Assembly (NCBI GenBank): GCA_002261195.1
Contig: MVBO01000075.1
Location: 1-64,000, forward strand
DNA from: Bifiguratus adelaidae
Taxonomy: Eukaryota; Mucoromycota; Endogonomycetes; Endogonales
Reading direction: 5' to 3'
Length of the DNA stretch: 64,000 nt
Shown here: in pieces, positions 22,575-32,458 of the stretch
Layout of the letters: each line of letters starts with the position of its first letter
Numbering within the stretch: the first letter of the stretch is position 1
The notes under the pieces: generated by a model
The model's input: only the letters and a program-made list of their open reading frames with translations
Told to the model about the DNA's origin: nothing
The model's database searches: none
Made by a program: the position numbers and the translations under genes

Positions 22575-25500
22575 ATGCATGGCGACGGTTACTTGGTCTT
22601 GGGTATTGCACACCTTCGACCGGGTCACACTGCCTACAAAAGGGTAGCAGGGCACGAATGTGCGGTTCTCGTGGGAACACTAGCGGTCGTTGAGGATGAA
22701 GCGTCCCCTTATGTTCGTGGTAGTGTCATCTTACGAGATCTCTTTGGGCATATCGCCGAATGTACGTTTACGTCTATTGCTCCAGAACTGTACGGCAAAC
22801 CGCTAGGCTTTACGTCCTGGATATGCGATGGAGACGTGCGGCACGGAGGACGCGTGGAACTGGGACCAACTGCGCACCTCGTAGAAAGTGAACCGGGCAA
22901 GGACGCGTCAGTGCAGCGCGCGAGCCATCGTAGCAGGCCGTTGGTGGTGTCTCTGTTATTGAAACCGATTGCGCTCGGTCCAATCGATGAGCGACATGCT
23001 TGGAAGCGCGCTATTGAACAGCACAAACCGGTTCCATTGCAATTTCTAGACGCTATCGCCTCCATGTCGGCAGCACAACGGAAAGGCAGCATCAGTCCAT
23101 CCGTCTTTTGCAATGTCTCGGCAAAGTCGGTGATTCATCTCAAAGTCAACTCACCAGCATGCTATTTTCTGCAACTAGAGGATGTGAGCGATCCATCGTT
23201 GAATATCTCTCTCGTCTTCAAAGGTGACCGGCTATTGTCCGACTATCATGGATTGGAAGTTGGTCGTACTTATCTCTTCTCTCGACTATCCATCCAGACA
23301 ATCCGCCAGTCGAATGTTGGAAAGCGTCAAGTGCTCACCTTCCGCGGAAAGTCAAGCATTGTAGCCGGACCATTGTTGACTACCTCAGATGATACCTTGT
23401 CCTCGCTGCTGGCCAATCTACACAAAAAGTACGCCGAAATGGCTGCCAACGTCATGACGGAAAGCATCATCCAGCCTGCAGTGTTTGTAGATAATAGCAG
23501 AGACAATGCGACCATTCATTATGAAGGCACGGTGACTCGTATTCTTGACATTGCCCATGGGTTGTACGTCTTGGATGACATGCACGTATTATCGGTCAGC
23601 CATCACACCAACGCTTTACCCACCAAACCGTTCCGGGTCGGAAGTTGTCTCCTTGTGCAAAATGTGCACGTGCTTAGGATGTCTTGTCGAGGAACAATGG
23701 CCGCTTCCGACACTGAATGGCGCAGAGCGACTCGATCAGCTACCGTTCGTGAACTGGATGTGCCACTATATCAATGCAACATGCTCATTGCATGCACCCT
23801 TACGTCGATACAACTGCTTCATAAAGAGCATGAATCGATGTCACCAACAACGCACAAATGCTCATGGTTTCTACTCGATGGAACATCAATAGTGCCATCG
23901 GTAGGCTGGATGTCGGCGGCCGATGAGCTTGTGTATGGTTTCGTTCGGACGCATCTGTGGGAGAAGCTCTTCTCAGGTGGGCTAAAATGCACCAGCATGC
24001 AAGACGCGTTCGCCAACGACAGCCTTAATCGTATTGCAGAAGCTTTAATTGCACATCAATTTTCAGCTTCAGCCATCGTTGGAAAGCGCGACATCTACGC
24101 AGAATTCTTTGATCATAAAAGTCAATGCAAAGTTGCAGAGCTATCCAAGTGGTGGGGTGTCACGGAAGGTACATACCAATTATCACCATGCGATGCGCAA
24201 CGTCAACATCCTCAGCACATATGTTTACCTGGCCTCACCACGATTGAGCAACTCAAACGTTATTCGCTTGACATGTTTCGACAGTCTTGGATGCAAATTG
24301 AGCCGCGCTTCGAGAATCAGATTCCAGAGTATACGTACGACGTCTTTCAGGTGGAGGAACAGGATGGATTGATGATCATAGGACGTTGGGAAGCCAATGC
24401 AGCTGGTCAACGAATCCTCAAAGATACGTCGGGCAATCTCAACGTCTTAGTTATTGATCCTCAGGAGCGGACTGACGAAGCATTTGATGCTGTGGCAATA
24501 CGACCGTCTTCATATATCGACAAGGTACATCATCTGTGCGCAATCAATACATTTCATATTGTCTGTGAACGATCGAAATCCTCTTCGGTGGGTCAAGAAA
24601 TATTCCGGATAACAGCTACGGTAGAACCACAGCATATGCTTTGGTTGCCAACACCTGATGCGGCAACGGCGCCTGATTCCATTCTTGATAATGCTCTGAT
24701 TCTCTTTTACACTGTACAATGTGGATGTGCCACGGCTGCGCATGTTGATCATCAACAATTCGACATCAACGTCATTGTGGAGGCCGAAGCATTTCTCATT
24801 ATTGATGAGCGGGCGCGATCACAACTGACTATGGTAGATCCTCGCTCGACAGCTTCTAAAGCCTTTCGCGCTGCTTTTAGCTCTGATGCATGCAGGGTTC
24901 GTTCTTTGGGCAAATCCATCCTCGGCCTATCGATGCTACGCGAGTCCATCAAATTTCGGTCGGAATTCAGAGTGGGCTCATGGACACTTGTTCATCTTAC
25001 ACCGGAACGGGCTAATGCATTAGCCGATCAAATCGACGGATCGGATAGTGAAGGCTTCATGTTTGGGCTGCAACAAGAAGATACTGTACAGGCTGTCGAT
25101 GCACCTTGGATGTGGCATGACGACCGTGTTTCTAAATTTACAACCAAGGCCATGTCGGATAGGCAGGCCATCGTGTCACAACATTATCTATCGATCAGTG
25201 TCAACGTACACCAAATATTAGTAAGGGGAGATGGTACTACGGAACCAGAGGAGAGATCCACCTTCTTAACAGTTCGTGGCATCGTGGCCCATCGGGAATT
25301 TCGACCTACGAGACAGGACAAAGCTGGAACGTCGCTGACTGGATCCACGCTTGGACAAGACATCATGTCTCGACATGACTTGGATACAGGGTTGGCTGGA
25401 CGGACTGTCTTTGTGTCACTCCAAGACTTGCAGCACAAAGCTTGCATCGATGTCTACATTGATACGGAGAATATAGCCTTACCGGATGGCCTGATGCCTG

Positions 25501-26294
25501 GAGCGACAACCCTATTGAGTATGGTTGAGCGACGCGAAACAGAATTTGGAAGCGTCTATTTGTGGGTATCCACTGGCTCTGGCATTACCGTGGAAGACGT
25601 CAACCTATCAAAGTTACGACAATCAAGCATGCGACAAGCCGCATCTGCATCTCATATCACACAATATAACGTGCATTCATCGGCCGCTTTTGCCTATTTG
25701 GGCGAGTTCGCAAACGTCGCGCACATCAAAGGAATACGCAAAGTCATTGTCAAAGTCATTCAACTTCAGCAAGTTGTCCTACGATGGTCGTGCAACATGT
25801 GTGGCATGCTCACCAGGAACGATGTGTGCCCTGCCGGTTGCCCCAGCACCTCTAGCTTCTCAATGGACATTTATTGCGCAGTAGAAGATGGCACGGGCGA
25901 GGCCAAGGTCATGGCCGAAGGTGAACGTGATTGCTGGAAATTACTGCAATGTACAACGCACGAGGCTGAACGCATGAAGCGGATCGTTTTCCACATAGGT
26001 GAGTTGGTGTTTCGACACGAAGATGTGCAACTGTACGGTGATCGTTCCGACAATGGCGCAGAAGCCATGCTCCACAAACTCTGCACGAATCCCGATATCC
26101 ATTCAACCTGTATCCTCTACGTCAAAGCCATCCACAAGCATACCCAATTACGTCGCGTTAATGTGGTCATGGCTCCAGGCACGCTCAGCATGATGGCACC
26201 CCACAAGGCATTGATCAAAATCCAATGGATAGACACGTGCATCGACCCACTCGCCCAAGCACTCTTCTTGACCAATGCGTTGGAAGGTCTCTGA
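22575..26294 (+). CDS. CTC1: CST complex subunit CTC1 homologue
   Basis: Large subunit of the CST complex, which binds telomeric single-stranded DNA and brings in polymerase alpha-primase for C-strand fill-in. One uninterrupted exon of 1239 residues, close to the animal protein length (about 1217). The C-terminal third is the most telling: VYIDTENIALPDGLMPGATT matches the LPPSLGLLPGA segment of animal CTC1. WSCNMCGMLTRNDVCPAGCP is a four-Cys zinc ribbon placed as in CTC1. SMDIYCAVEDGTGEAKVM matches its LLVEDGTAEAVV strand, and LHKLCTNPDIHSTCILYVKA its LCTSP..L.PI.L segment. The N-terminal two thirds are long runs of alternating beta-like sequence, as expected for tandem OB folds, without motifs I can place. 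Most other genes here have introns; this one has none. Identity rests on remembered family features and should be checked by profile search. Confidence 0.83.
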   Translation: MHGDGYLVLGIAHLRPGHTAYKRVAGHECAVLVGTLAVVEDEASPYVRGSVILRDLFGHIAECTFTSIAPELYGKPLGFTSWICDGDVRHGGRVELGPTAHLVESEPGKDASVQRASHRSRPLVVSLLLKPIALGPIDERHAWKRAIEQHKPVPLQFLDAIASMSAAQRKGSISPSVFCNVSAKSVIHLKVNSPACYFLQLEDVSDPSLNISLVFKGDRLLSDYHGLEVGRTYLFSRLSIQTIRQSNVGKRQVLTFRGKSSIVAGPLLTTSDDTLSSLLANLHKKYAEMAANVMTESIIQPAVFVDNSRDNATIHYEGTVTRILDIAHGLYVLDDMHVLSVSHHTNALPTKPFRVGSCLLVQNVHVLRMSCRGTMAASDTEWRRATRSATVRELDVPLYQCNMLIACTLTSIQLLHKEHESMSPTTHKCSWFLLDGTSIVPSVGWMSAADELVYGFVRTHLWEKLFSGGLKCTSMQDAFANDSLNRIAEALIAHQFSASAIVGKRDIYAEFFDHKSQCKVAELSKWWGVTEGTYQLSPCDAQRQHPQHICLPGLTTIEQLKRYSLDMFRQSWMQIEPRFENQIPEYTYDVFQVEEQDGLMIIGRWEANAAGQRILKDTSGNLNVLVIDPQERTDEAFDAVAIRPSSYIDKVHHLCAINTFHIVCERSKSSSVGQEIFRITATVEPQHMLWLPTPDAATAPDSILDNALILFYTVQCGCATAAHVDHQQFDINVIVEAEAFLIIDERARSQLTMVDPRSTASKAFRAAFSSDACRVRSLGKSILGLSMLRESIKFRSEFRVGSWTLVHLTPERANALADQIDGSDSEGFMFGLQQEDTVQAVDAPWMWHDDRVSKFTTKAMSDRQAIVSQHYLSISVNVHQILVRGDGTTEPEERSTFLTVRGIVAHREFRPTRQDKAGTSLTGSTLGQDIMSRHDLDTGLAGRTVFVSLQDLQHKACIDVYIDTENIALPDGLMPGATTLLSMVERRETEFGSVYLWVSTGSGITVEDVNLSKLRQSSMRQAASASHITQYNVHSSAAFAYLGEFANVAHIKGIRKVIVKVIQLQQVVLRWSCNMCGMLTRNDVCPAGCPSTSSFSMDIYCAVEDGTGEAKVMAEGERDCWKLLQCTTHEAERMKRIVFHIGELVFRHEDVQLYGDRSDNGAEAMLHKLCTNPDIHSTCILYVKAIHKHTQLRRVNVVMAPGTLSMMAPHKALIKIQWIDTCIDPLAQALFLTNALEGL

Positions 26295-26479
26295 GGCACG
26301 TGGACATTCAGGAGACTTCTGTTTTTGGAAATTTATTCACAGCCAATCAGCGCTCGTCTTTCGGCCAACGTGCAAGCATGCAAGCAAGTATATGAACGTC
26401 GGGCGATTTCGCTTCGACTTTTTCCTTTTCCTCATCCTAGTGTTTGAATATATGGTGAGGATATGGATGAGATATTACG

Positions 26480-27447
26480 ATGGCGCATTTCGATCTAGCA
26501 CAACACCCCGTGCAGCATACACTACAACTCGTCACCTCCCTCTTGGAATCCATCATGGCCACCAATGATCGTCTGCCACAACGAACATTGACACATTTCC
26601 ACTCTAGAGCCATACCCAGTATCGGTGTGGGAGCCTATCTACAGCGTATACTCAAGTTTGCGCCATTTGCGAATGAGGTGCTCATATCGGTGTTGGTGTA
26701 TTTCGATCACATCGCGTCACCTGCTGGCAAGGAAGAGTTTGTGATTACGAGTTGGAACATTCACCGTCTGCTTATTGCTGCTATTGCGGTGGCCGCAAAG
26801 TTTTCGTCGGATATATTTTACACCAATGCCCGATATGCCAAGGTATGCGTTCACAAAAATTTATGTGCGTTTGAGGATAGGTGTGATGTTGATCAATGTT
26901 CGTTTAGGTGGGAGGGCTACCGCTCCACGAAATGAATCAACTCGAGATGGAGTTTCTCTTTCTCTGCAACTTTAATCTCTATGTCCGCATGGAGAGTCTT
27001 CAAGAATATGGCGATCAGCTATTGAAACACCATAGCGACGGCGATCGCGTCAGCACACCTATTCCCACCATCCCTATACATACCCGTCAATCCTCCATAT
27101 CCAGCTCCAATACACCAGGCTCAAGTTCAAGTTCATCCAACAGCTTCGAAGACGATCAAGAGGCCACTCAAACTCCCATAGTCACTGCTGTTTCCACAGC
27201 AGTCTCCATACCTATTCAGCAAGCACTCGTCTCTCCAGATCCGTCCGTAGACAATATGCTTGTCTCCATTGATCCTTCTCCATCTTCCAAGACGCCTTCT
27301 GTAACGACCATTGTTTTACCTCCCAGTCCTAAAGAACCTTCGCGGCATCATCGACCCTGTCACAAATCGCCCTCTAATGCACGTTATAACTCGCATCCTT
27401 ACCATCACTGTCGCCCACCTTCAAAATCCCTTGATGGCCTTCCATGA
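26480..27447 (+). CDS. Pho80-type (Pcl family) cyclin
   Basis: Regulatory partner of a Pho85-like cyclin-dependent kinase, acting in phosphate, glycogen or cell-cycle signalling. Two exons, 26480-26842 and 26908-27447, joined in phase 0 across a GTATGC...TTTAG intron, give 300 residues. The cyclin box spans about residues 15-165: RTLTHFHSRAIPSIGVGAYL, then ILKFAPFANEVLISVLVYF, then WNIHRLLIAAIAVAAKFSSD and NARYAKVGGLPLHEMNQLE, then FLFLCNFNLYV. The alternation and the AAKF.SD..Y.N..YAKVGG signature are diagnostic for this family. The tail of about 130 residues is Ser/Thr/Pro-rich and probably disordered, with several S/T-P sites. Confidence 0.92.
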
Positions 27448-27547
27448 TAGACACGAGATAGACAATTTTCCTTTACTCCTTGTAGATAGTTTTTCTCTTT
27501 CTTGAACGCAACCACACCTCCTCCATTGGCAACGTTTAACTTGGTTC

Positions 27548-28599
27548 ATGATTCCAACGTCGACAGGTAGGACGACATCGTGTAGAGGCTGGCCAACAGA
27601 TGTCTTAAGATCTCTCGACAATGACTAGATGCTTTGTCGACACCATCCATTTCACCTGTACCAACACCTTCACCTTGTAACGACACCGAATCACCACCAC
27701 CTTCACCGTTCGCCAACCTAAAGATTGACTCACCTCAGCCACTAACAAGGATCAACGGTCGATTCTCTTGTCCAGAATGTCAGCGATCCGTCAAATACTT
27801 TTGCTATAGTTGCTTTCAAGTTGTGGGGTGCGATCGCAGTGAACTGCCGACGGTGCACTTGCCAGTCCCTCTGGACGTGTAAGTCATAGCGAGGATCATG
27901 ATCTAGGGTCTGACGACGAGCTCAGGATCAAACATGAGGGTGAATTGGATGGCAAGTCGACGGCTGTGCATGCGCGTATCTTGGCACCGCAGGATGTTCG
28001 GATCATACCGTATAAAGAGGTCCCAGAGTATCCTAATCCCCGAGAAATCCTACTCTTGTACCCTGGTGAGGTAAGTATCGCTTGTCTCGACGATGACTCT
28101 CCCATTGACCAACGTGTGCGTATGACAGAATGCGGAACGGTTGGAGAATATATCCCAGGGCTCATTCAAGCGATTTGTGGTCATTGATGGTACATGGTCG
28201 CAAGCGAAGCGCATGGTTCGAGACTCACCTCAGCTGGCTCAATGTCGACGGGTCACTATTGCCCCTCACAAGACCTTATTTTGGCGATTTCAAAACATGA
28301 CCGAATATCATTTAGCCACCATTGAAGCCATCTATTACTTGTACCAAGAATACGCATCTGCCTATGAATATCCACACATTCACCCTAACGCCAAAGCATC
28401 ACAATCTTCATCATTAACCACCTCATTAGCATCAGAACATCATCGAGATATAGCGTCGAAGTTACCAGAGCACTACGACGGTCGCTATGACAATCTCTTG
28501 TATTATTACCGCTTCTTGTACGATTTCATACAAGAAAAGTACCGTCGGGAAGCTAGACCATTCAACGCGAGACATAGAGAAGGCTACATTCAACAGTAG
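27548..28599 (+). CDS. DTWD1: DTW-domain tRNA-uridine aminocarboxypropyltransferase (DTWD1-like)
   Basis: Adds the 3-amino-3-carboxypropyl group of S-adenosylmethionine to a tRNA uridine (acp3U). Four exons: 27548-27566, 27629-27878, 27926-28070 and 28129-28599, 294 residues with all phases consistent. The first coding exon is only 19 nt (MIPTST plus one base); the second exon has no ATG of its own, which forced the search for it. A Pro/Ser-rich leader precedes the zinc-binding part (FSCPECQRSVKYFCYSCFQV). Then come IKHEGELDGKSTAVHARILA, the VVIDGTWSQAKRM core containing the DTW-type D-G-T-W, KTLFWRFQ, LATIEAIYYLYQEY and YDNLLYYYRFLYDFIQE, all in the DTWD1 order. Human DTWD1 has a related Cys-rich N-terminal part. 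Confidence 0.9.
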
Positions 28600-28868
28600 A
28601 ATAAATAGTTTGTTGAATTCTACAAGACCGTACTCGTATGCTGGGTTGTCTTCTCGTCGACCTGAAAGGGACCTTACGGCTAAAATATTTATCCCTGGAA
28701 TTTAATTCATTACTGCGCGGACGAAACTCGCGGCCTTAGACTTGACAAGAAGAGTTCTGTCGCTTGTCGCGCTATTCTCGGAAGCGCTTCCTCTCAATTA
28801 TAAATCTTCCGTCGCATACTCTCTGGGAACCGTCGATCTTTTGCAATCCGGCACTTCTGTACACAAGC
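28600..28868. promoter_or_regulatory. Promoter region of first dienelactone hydrolase copy
   Basis: No gene. TATAAAT at 28799-28805, about 64 bases before the ATG at 28869, is a good TATA box, so the interrupted copy appears to keep its promoter. Confidence 0.45.
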
Positions 28869-29609
28869 ATGGATTCTTGCTGCACTCAAGGCACTCAACA
28901 CACCGGAACCGTACAAGGTTCAGAAACCAAGTTGGGAGGTCGCGATACCTTCATGGCCAAGTCGCCCGAATACCAAGGCAAGGCTCTCTTGTTTCTGCAC
29001 GATGCGTTTGGTTGGAAACTTCCCAATAACCGGTTGTTGGTCGATTATTTTGCTCACGAGTTGAAGGCTCTCGTCGTTTGCCCCGATTTCTTTGATGGCG
29101 ACGCTGTACCCGAGAATGCCATGTCCTTGCCTCCAGGCCAGTTCGATGCTCAAGGATAGTTCCAGAGGCACAATAACAAGGAGAAGGGTTACAAGGAGTT
29201 CGTCAAGGCCATTGAGGCTCTCAAGAGCGAGCATGGCGCTACATCTGTTGGTGTGATTGGTTACTGCTGGGGAGGTTGGGGCACCTTCTTGTTGGCGCAC
29301 ACCGATCTGGTCAAGGTGGCTGCGGTTGCCCATCCCTCGACTCCGGAATTACCCCGTGATATCCAACTGTTGAAGCAACCAACCCTCTTTTTGTGCGCAG
29401 AGATTGATCGTACCTTCCCTCAAGATGGCGCCAGAAAGGAAGCCGAAGAGATTCTCAAATCCCAGGGGAGCATCGAGTACAAGTTTATCGATTATCCCGG
29501 CATGACTCACGGTTTTGCTGCCAAGGGCGATTTGAATGATCCTGCCGTCAAGAAGGCATTTGATGACGCTCATGAGCAAGCTGCCAAATGGTTCAATCAC
29601 TATTTGTAG
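28869..29609 (+). pseudogene. Dienelactone hydrolase copy 1, interrupted by an in-frame TAG
   Basis: Alpha/beta-hydrolase of the dienelactone hydrolase family (AIM2-like in yeast). From the ATG at 28869 it reads MDSCCTQGTQHTGTVQG, has HDAFGWKLPNNR and CPDFFDGD, and stops at TAG 29157-29159. The same frame resumes immediately and stays open to 29609 with the nucleophile motif VIGYCWGGWG, the acid region AEIDRTFPQD and THGFA. The stop falls at the position of a Trp codon in the downstream copy (Q-A-W there, Q-G-stop here), so a single TGG to TAG change explains it. No intron could remove it. The rest (246 codons) is otherwise intact. Readthrough or a sequencing error remain possible. Confidence 0.85.
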
Positions 29610-29986
29610 ACATTTGAATTAGATGCAGGGATTCCTGTACCCTTCAAAAAGGCTGAATAATACTCTACACGCTCGATGCGTGTGATGTCATTTGGCTTTC
29701 TGTCTTTTGCTTTGCCTGCTGTGTATTGACATCGTGCAAGGTATCTTAATTAAGCTTCTTTCCATGAGCAGGACGACCGGTCGGTCCTCGTGCTGGTCAT
29801 CCAAATGAACATTGCTCAAACCCTTTGAGGCCTCGTACTGTGACTCTGTTTATCCCTTTATGGAAAAGTTGCTGTCATTTGGCGAGTTCAAGGTAAAAGA
29901 TCGCATTCATTTCAACCGTCACTCCTCTCTCACATACACTCTCTCACCCTCCGACGCAAAGTTTCCTCTTCGATACCTCTGTCATT
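29610..29986. other. Spacer between the tandem hydrolase copies
   Basis: 377 bases without a gene. Contains TTAATTAA near 29746 and pyrimidine-rich sequence (CACTCCTCTCTCACAC at about 29920) before the second copy. Confidence 0.5.
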
Positions 29987-30721
29987 ATGGACTCGTGCTG
30001 CGCTGAAGGTCATACCCACTCTGGAACGATTCAAGGTTCAGTATCGACAATAGCAGGTCGACCGGCCTATGTTGCCAAATCACCCGAATATCACGGCAAA
30101 GCACTGCTTTTGCTCCACGATGTAGCTGGCTGGGAGTCCTCGAACAACAGACTGCTTGCAGATTACTTTGCGGCCGAAATGAAAGCGTTGGTCGTTCTTC
30201 CAGATTTCTTTGATGGTGATGCGGTTCCGGCAAGTTTGTTCTCGATCCCTGGATCGTTTGATATTCAAGCATGGGTCAAGAAGCACTCCAACAAGCGAGA
30301 TGATTTTCGATCTATGGTTCACGTTGTTGAAGCGCTCAAGACTGAGCATGGCGCTTCGTCGGTCGGTGTAATTGGTTATTGCTGGGGAGGTTGGGGTACG
30401 CTGGAGCTCGGACATACTGATTTGGTCAAGGCGGTTGCCGTATGTCATCCCTCTCTATTGAACATGCCTCGGGACGTGGAGGCTCTGAAGCAACCGGCTC
30501 TCTTTCTGTGTGCCGAAAAGGATCAAGTGTTCCCCCAAGAGACGTCCCGCAAACAGGCTGAGGAGATTCTCAAGCCCAAAGATTTGGAGTACAAGTTTGT
30601 CGATTATCCCGGCACATCTCATGGATTTGCGGCGCGTGGTAACCCAAATGATGAGGTCGTTCAAAAAGCATACCTGGATGCTCGTCAACAAGCTGTCCAA
30701 TGGTTCAATCACTACTTGTAG
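29987..30721 (+). CDS. Dienelactone hydrolase copy 2 (intact)
   Basis: Single-exon, 244-residue alpha/beta-hydrolase of the dienelactone hydrolase family. Bacterial relatives open lactone rings in aromatic degradation; the fungal AIM2-like members have no firmly known substrate. Visible features: MDSCCAEGHTHSGTIQGS start, LLLHDVAGWESSNNRLLADY, LPDFFDGDAVP, GVIGYCWGGWGTLELG with nucleophile Cys, LCAEKDQVFPQE with the catalytic Asp, and DYPGTSHGFAARG with the catalytic His. It closely resembles the copy ending at 29609 throughout, so the two arose by tandem duplication. This one has all triad residues and no break. Codon choice differs at many silent positions, so the duplication is not very recent. 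Confidence 0.94.
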   Translation: MDSCCAEGHTHSGTIQGSVSTIAGRPAYVAKSPEYHGKALLLLHDVAGWESSNNRLLADYFAAEMKALVVLPDFFDGDAVPASLFSIPGSFDIQAWVKKHSNKRDDFRSMVHVVEALKTEHGASSVGVIGYCWGGWGTLELGHTDLVKAVAVCHPSLLNMPRDVEALKQPALFLCAEKDQVFPQETSRKQAEEILKPKDLEYKFVDYPGTSHGFAARGNPNDEVVQKAYLDARQQAVQWFNHYL

Positions 30722-31278
30722 ATGATCATTATTTATCCATACATCAATGCATTCTTCTCGCTCAGTCATTTAATCGTTGCTTGCTCTCACGCACCCAAAA
30801 TACATACTTCCTTCCATAGATCTGGGAGGAAGGACAACGTCTGCGTGGCATCCATGTCCACTCTGTAGGCTGTCGGTCGATACCATTTCATCTTAGCTTA
30901 TTCAACACTCATCTTGAACAGTGCCAACGACGGGATAATGCTTGTTTCTAACATTACAAAGCTCACATGATGCAAAAGACTGAGCACCTTAACCAATTCA
31001 ATGTCATTTGATATGTATGCAACATCAACGTGCAGAGGACTATCATACTGGCCTGTCATTGGAGCACTCGCAGCAGGCTGCTCGGGCGGGCCAGGAATAG
31101 AGCAAAAACTCGCCGGATTCCGTAGACGGCCAAATTTCATTCATTAAAGGGTTTCCGGAGTCGGGAAGTCTGACGGTATTCGTTTCTTATAAAATCTGGA
31201 TTGAAGATGACATGCCATTGTTTTAGTTACATATACTCACACCACTTCAATTGAATCGTATCTATCCGACAAAGTCAG
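30722..31278. other. Intergenic, no supported gene
   Basis: A minus-strand frame of 80 codons (30898-31140) is open, but I recognise nothing in it and no splice partner is visible. It may be a small gene or chance. Confidence 0.4.
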
Positions 31279-31746
31279 ATGAATTCAACACGAGAGAGTA
31301 TGTCAAGATCTTGCCCAGAATGCGCCGGACAAGGTTTTCGCTCTCAAACCTGTGCAGTGTGCAATCAGGGAGCCAGCTGCAAGTACTGTACTACGTGTCC
31401 CCACTGCGAGCATGAAATGGAGTGCTTGTCGCCTCAATCCCTGTATCGTCGCAGCAGTGATGAAGAATCCATCGTGCAGATCCATGGGAGGATGTCTACA
31501 TCGGAAGGCAGTCACCTAACGAAGGCAGGGAGAGGGAGAGCCTCGAGACGTCGGCGCACCATAAGCGCAGGCAGCATCTCAAAAAGCAACGCGTGCTGGG
31601 AGGGCGGGTGCCTTCGACGTAAGGCTCGTACTCCAACCACGGAACTCTGCGTGGTCTGCGATGGATCAGGCAACATTGAACGATGCTGCTCACGTTGCGG
31701 AGGATCAGGTAAGGCGACAACTGATCATCCAAAGACCATGAGCTGA
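31279..31746 (+). CDS. Small Cys-rich protein with DnaJ-type zinc motifs
   Basis: Single exon of 155 residues (or 148 from the second ATG at 31300). Two Cys clusters flank a basic Ser/Arg-rich linker. The N-terminal cluster reads SCPECAGQGF, CAVCNQGASC and CTTCPHCEHE; the C-terminal one CVVCDGSGNIERCCSRCGGSG. The CxxCxGxG pattern is that of the DnaJ/Hsp40 central zinc domain, but there is no J domain or C-terminal substrate domain. Such stand-alone modules occur in redox or folding helpers. I cannot name a family. The linker (GRASRRRRT) could act as a nuclear or RNA-binding signal. No close functional neighbour. Confidence 0.6.
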   Translation: MNSTRESMSRSCPECAGQGFRSQTCAVCNQGASCKYCTTCPHCEHEMECLSPQSLYRRSSDEESIVQIHGRMSTSEGSHLTKAGRGRASRRRRTISAGSISKSNACWEGGCLRRKARTPTTELCVVCDGSGNIERCCSRCGGSGKATTDHPKTMS

Positions 31747-32458
31747 CACTTTGGGGCTTATTTGCTTTCCTTCTGCTTGATCGCAAGGCCACATCCCTGA
31801 ATTCAATTTCTACAGGTAAACCAAAACTTGCCCTACGTCTACTTGCAATTGCGCAAAACTGTGCATACGTTGTAAATTACACATACGTCTCTCAAAGTAA
31901 GAGATCCATTCCATTGCATCGTTTCAATAAGACCCGTCATCGGACCTCGCAAGCTGCATCCCAGAAGGATGTCTCGCTTCGAGACCCTGATTTGCATGGG
32001 AGTCGTGTGCTTTACCTGAAAATGGTAACGCCTCCCCGGATTATTGCATTCTCCAATCCCCGGGGGAGTCCTTTGACATGTTCCCTAGGTTTCAAAATGA
32101 CTCCAGCCAGCCATTGTCCAAGCCGTCAAGCACTAAGGTCAACCATAGTGCTTCCTCGGCGGGGCCTTGGCCTGATCAGGCTATATCTTGGAGAGACTAA
32201 AAAGGCGGTCTAGAATGGAAAGCCTACAAATCCAAAAGCCTAAGTCTATCCCACTCTCCATCCTCCCAAGGTCCCCGAAAACCTCACCAAACCACACAGG
32301 GATATCTTCTGCATTCCCTCCCACTTCGCCTCCTAAGTGACCTGCGCAGCATGTGCAAGACTCGCAACTAAGTCTAGACTCGCGATTAAAATTGGCCTGA
32401 AACATATCCTTGTCCTTGCTTTGTTGCTTTGCGGCTCAGTTCTCTTGGTCTGTCAACA
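31747..32458. other. Intergenic with an imperfect inverted repeat
   Basis: About 710 bases with no supported gene. Frames on both strands (31914-32213 plus, 32181-32405 minus) look like chance. At about 32030-32064 CTCCCCGGATT and AATCCCCGGGGGAG form an imperfect hairpin around a 14-base loop. Base composition is more even than in neighbouring genes and could represent decayed mobile DNA, but no terminal repeats or transposase remnants were found. Confidence 0.4.
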
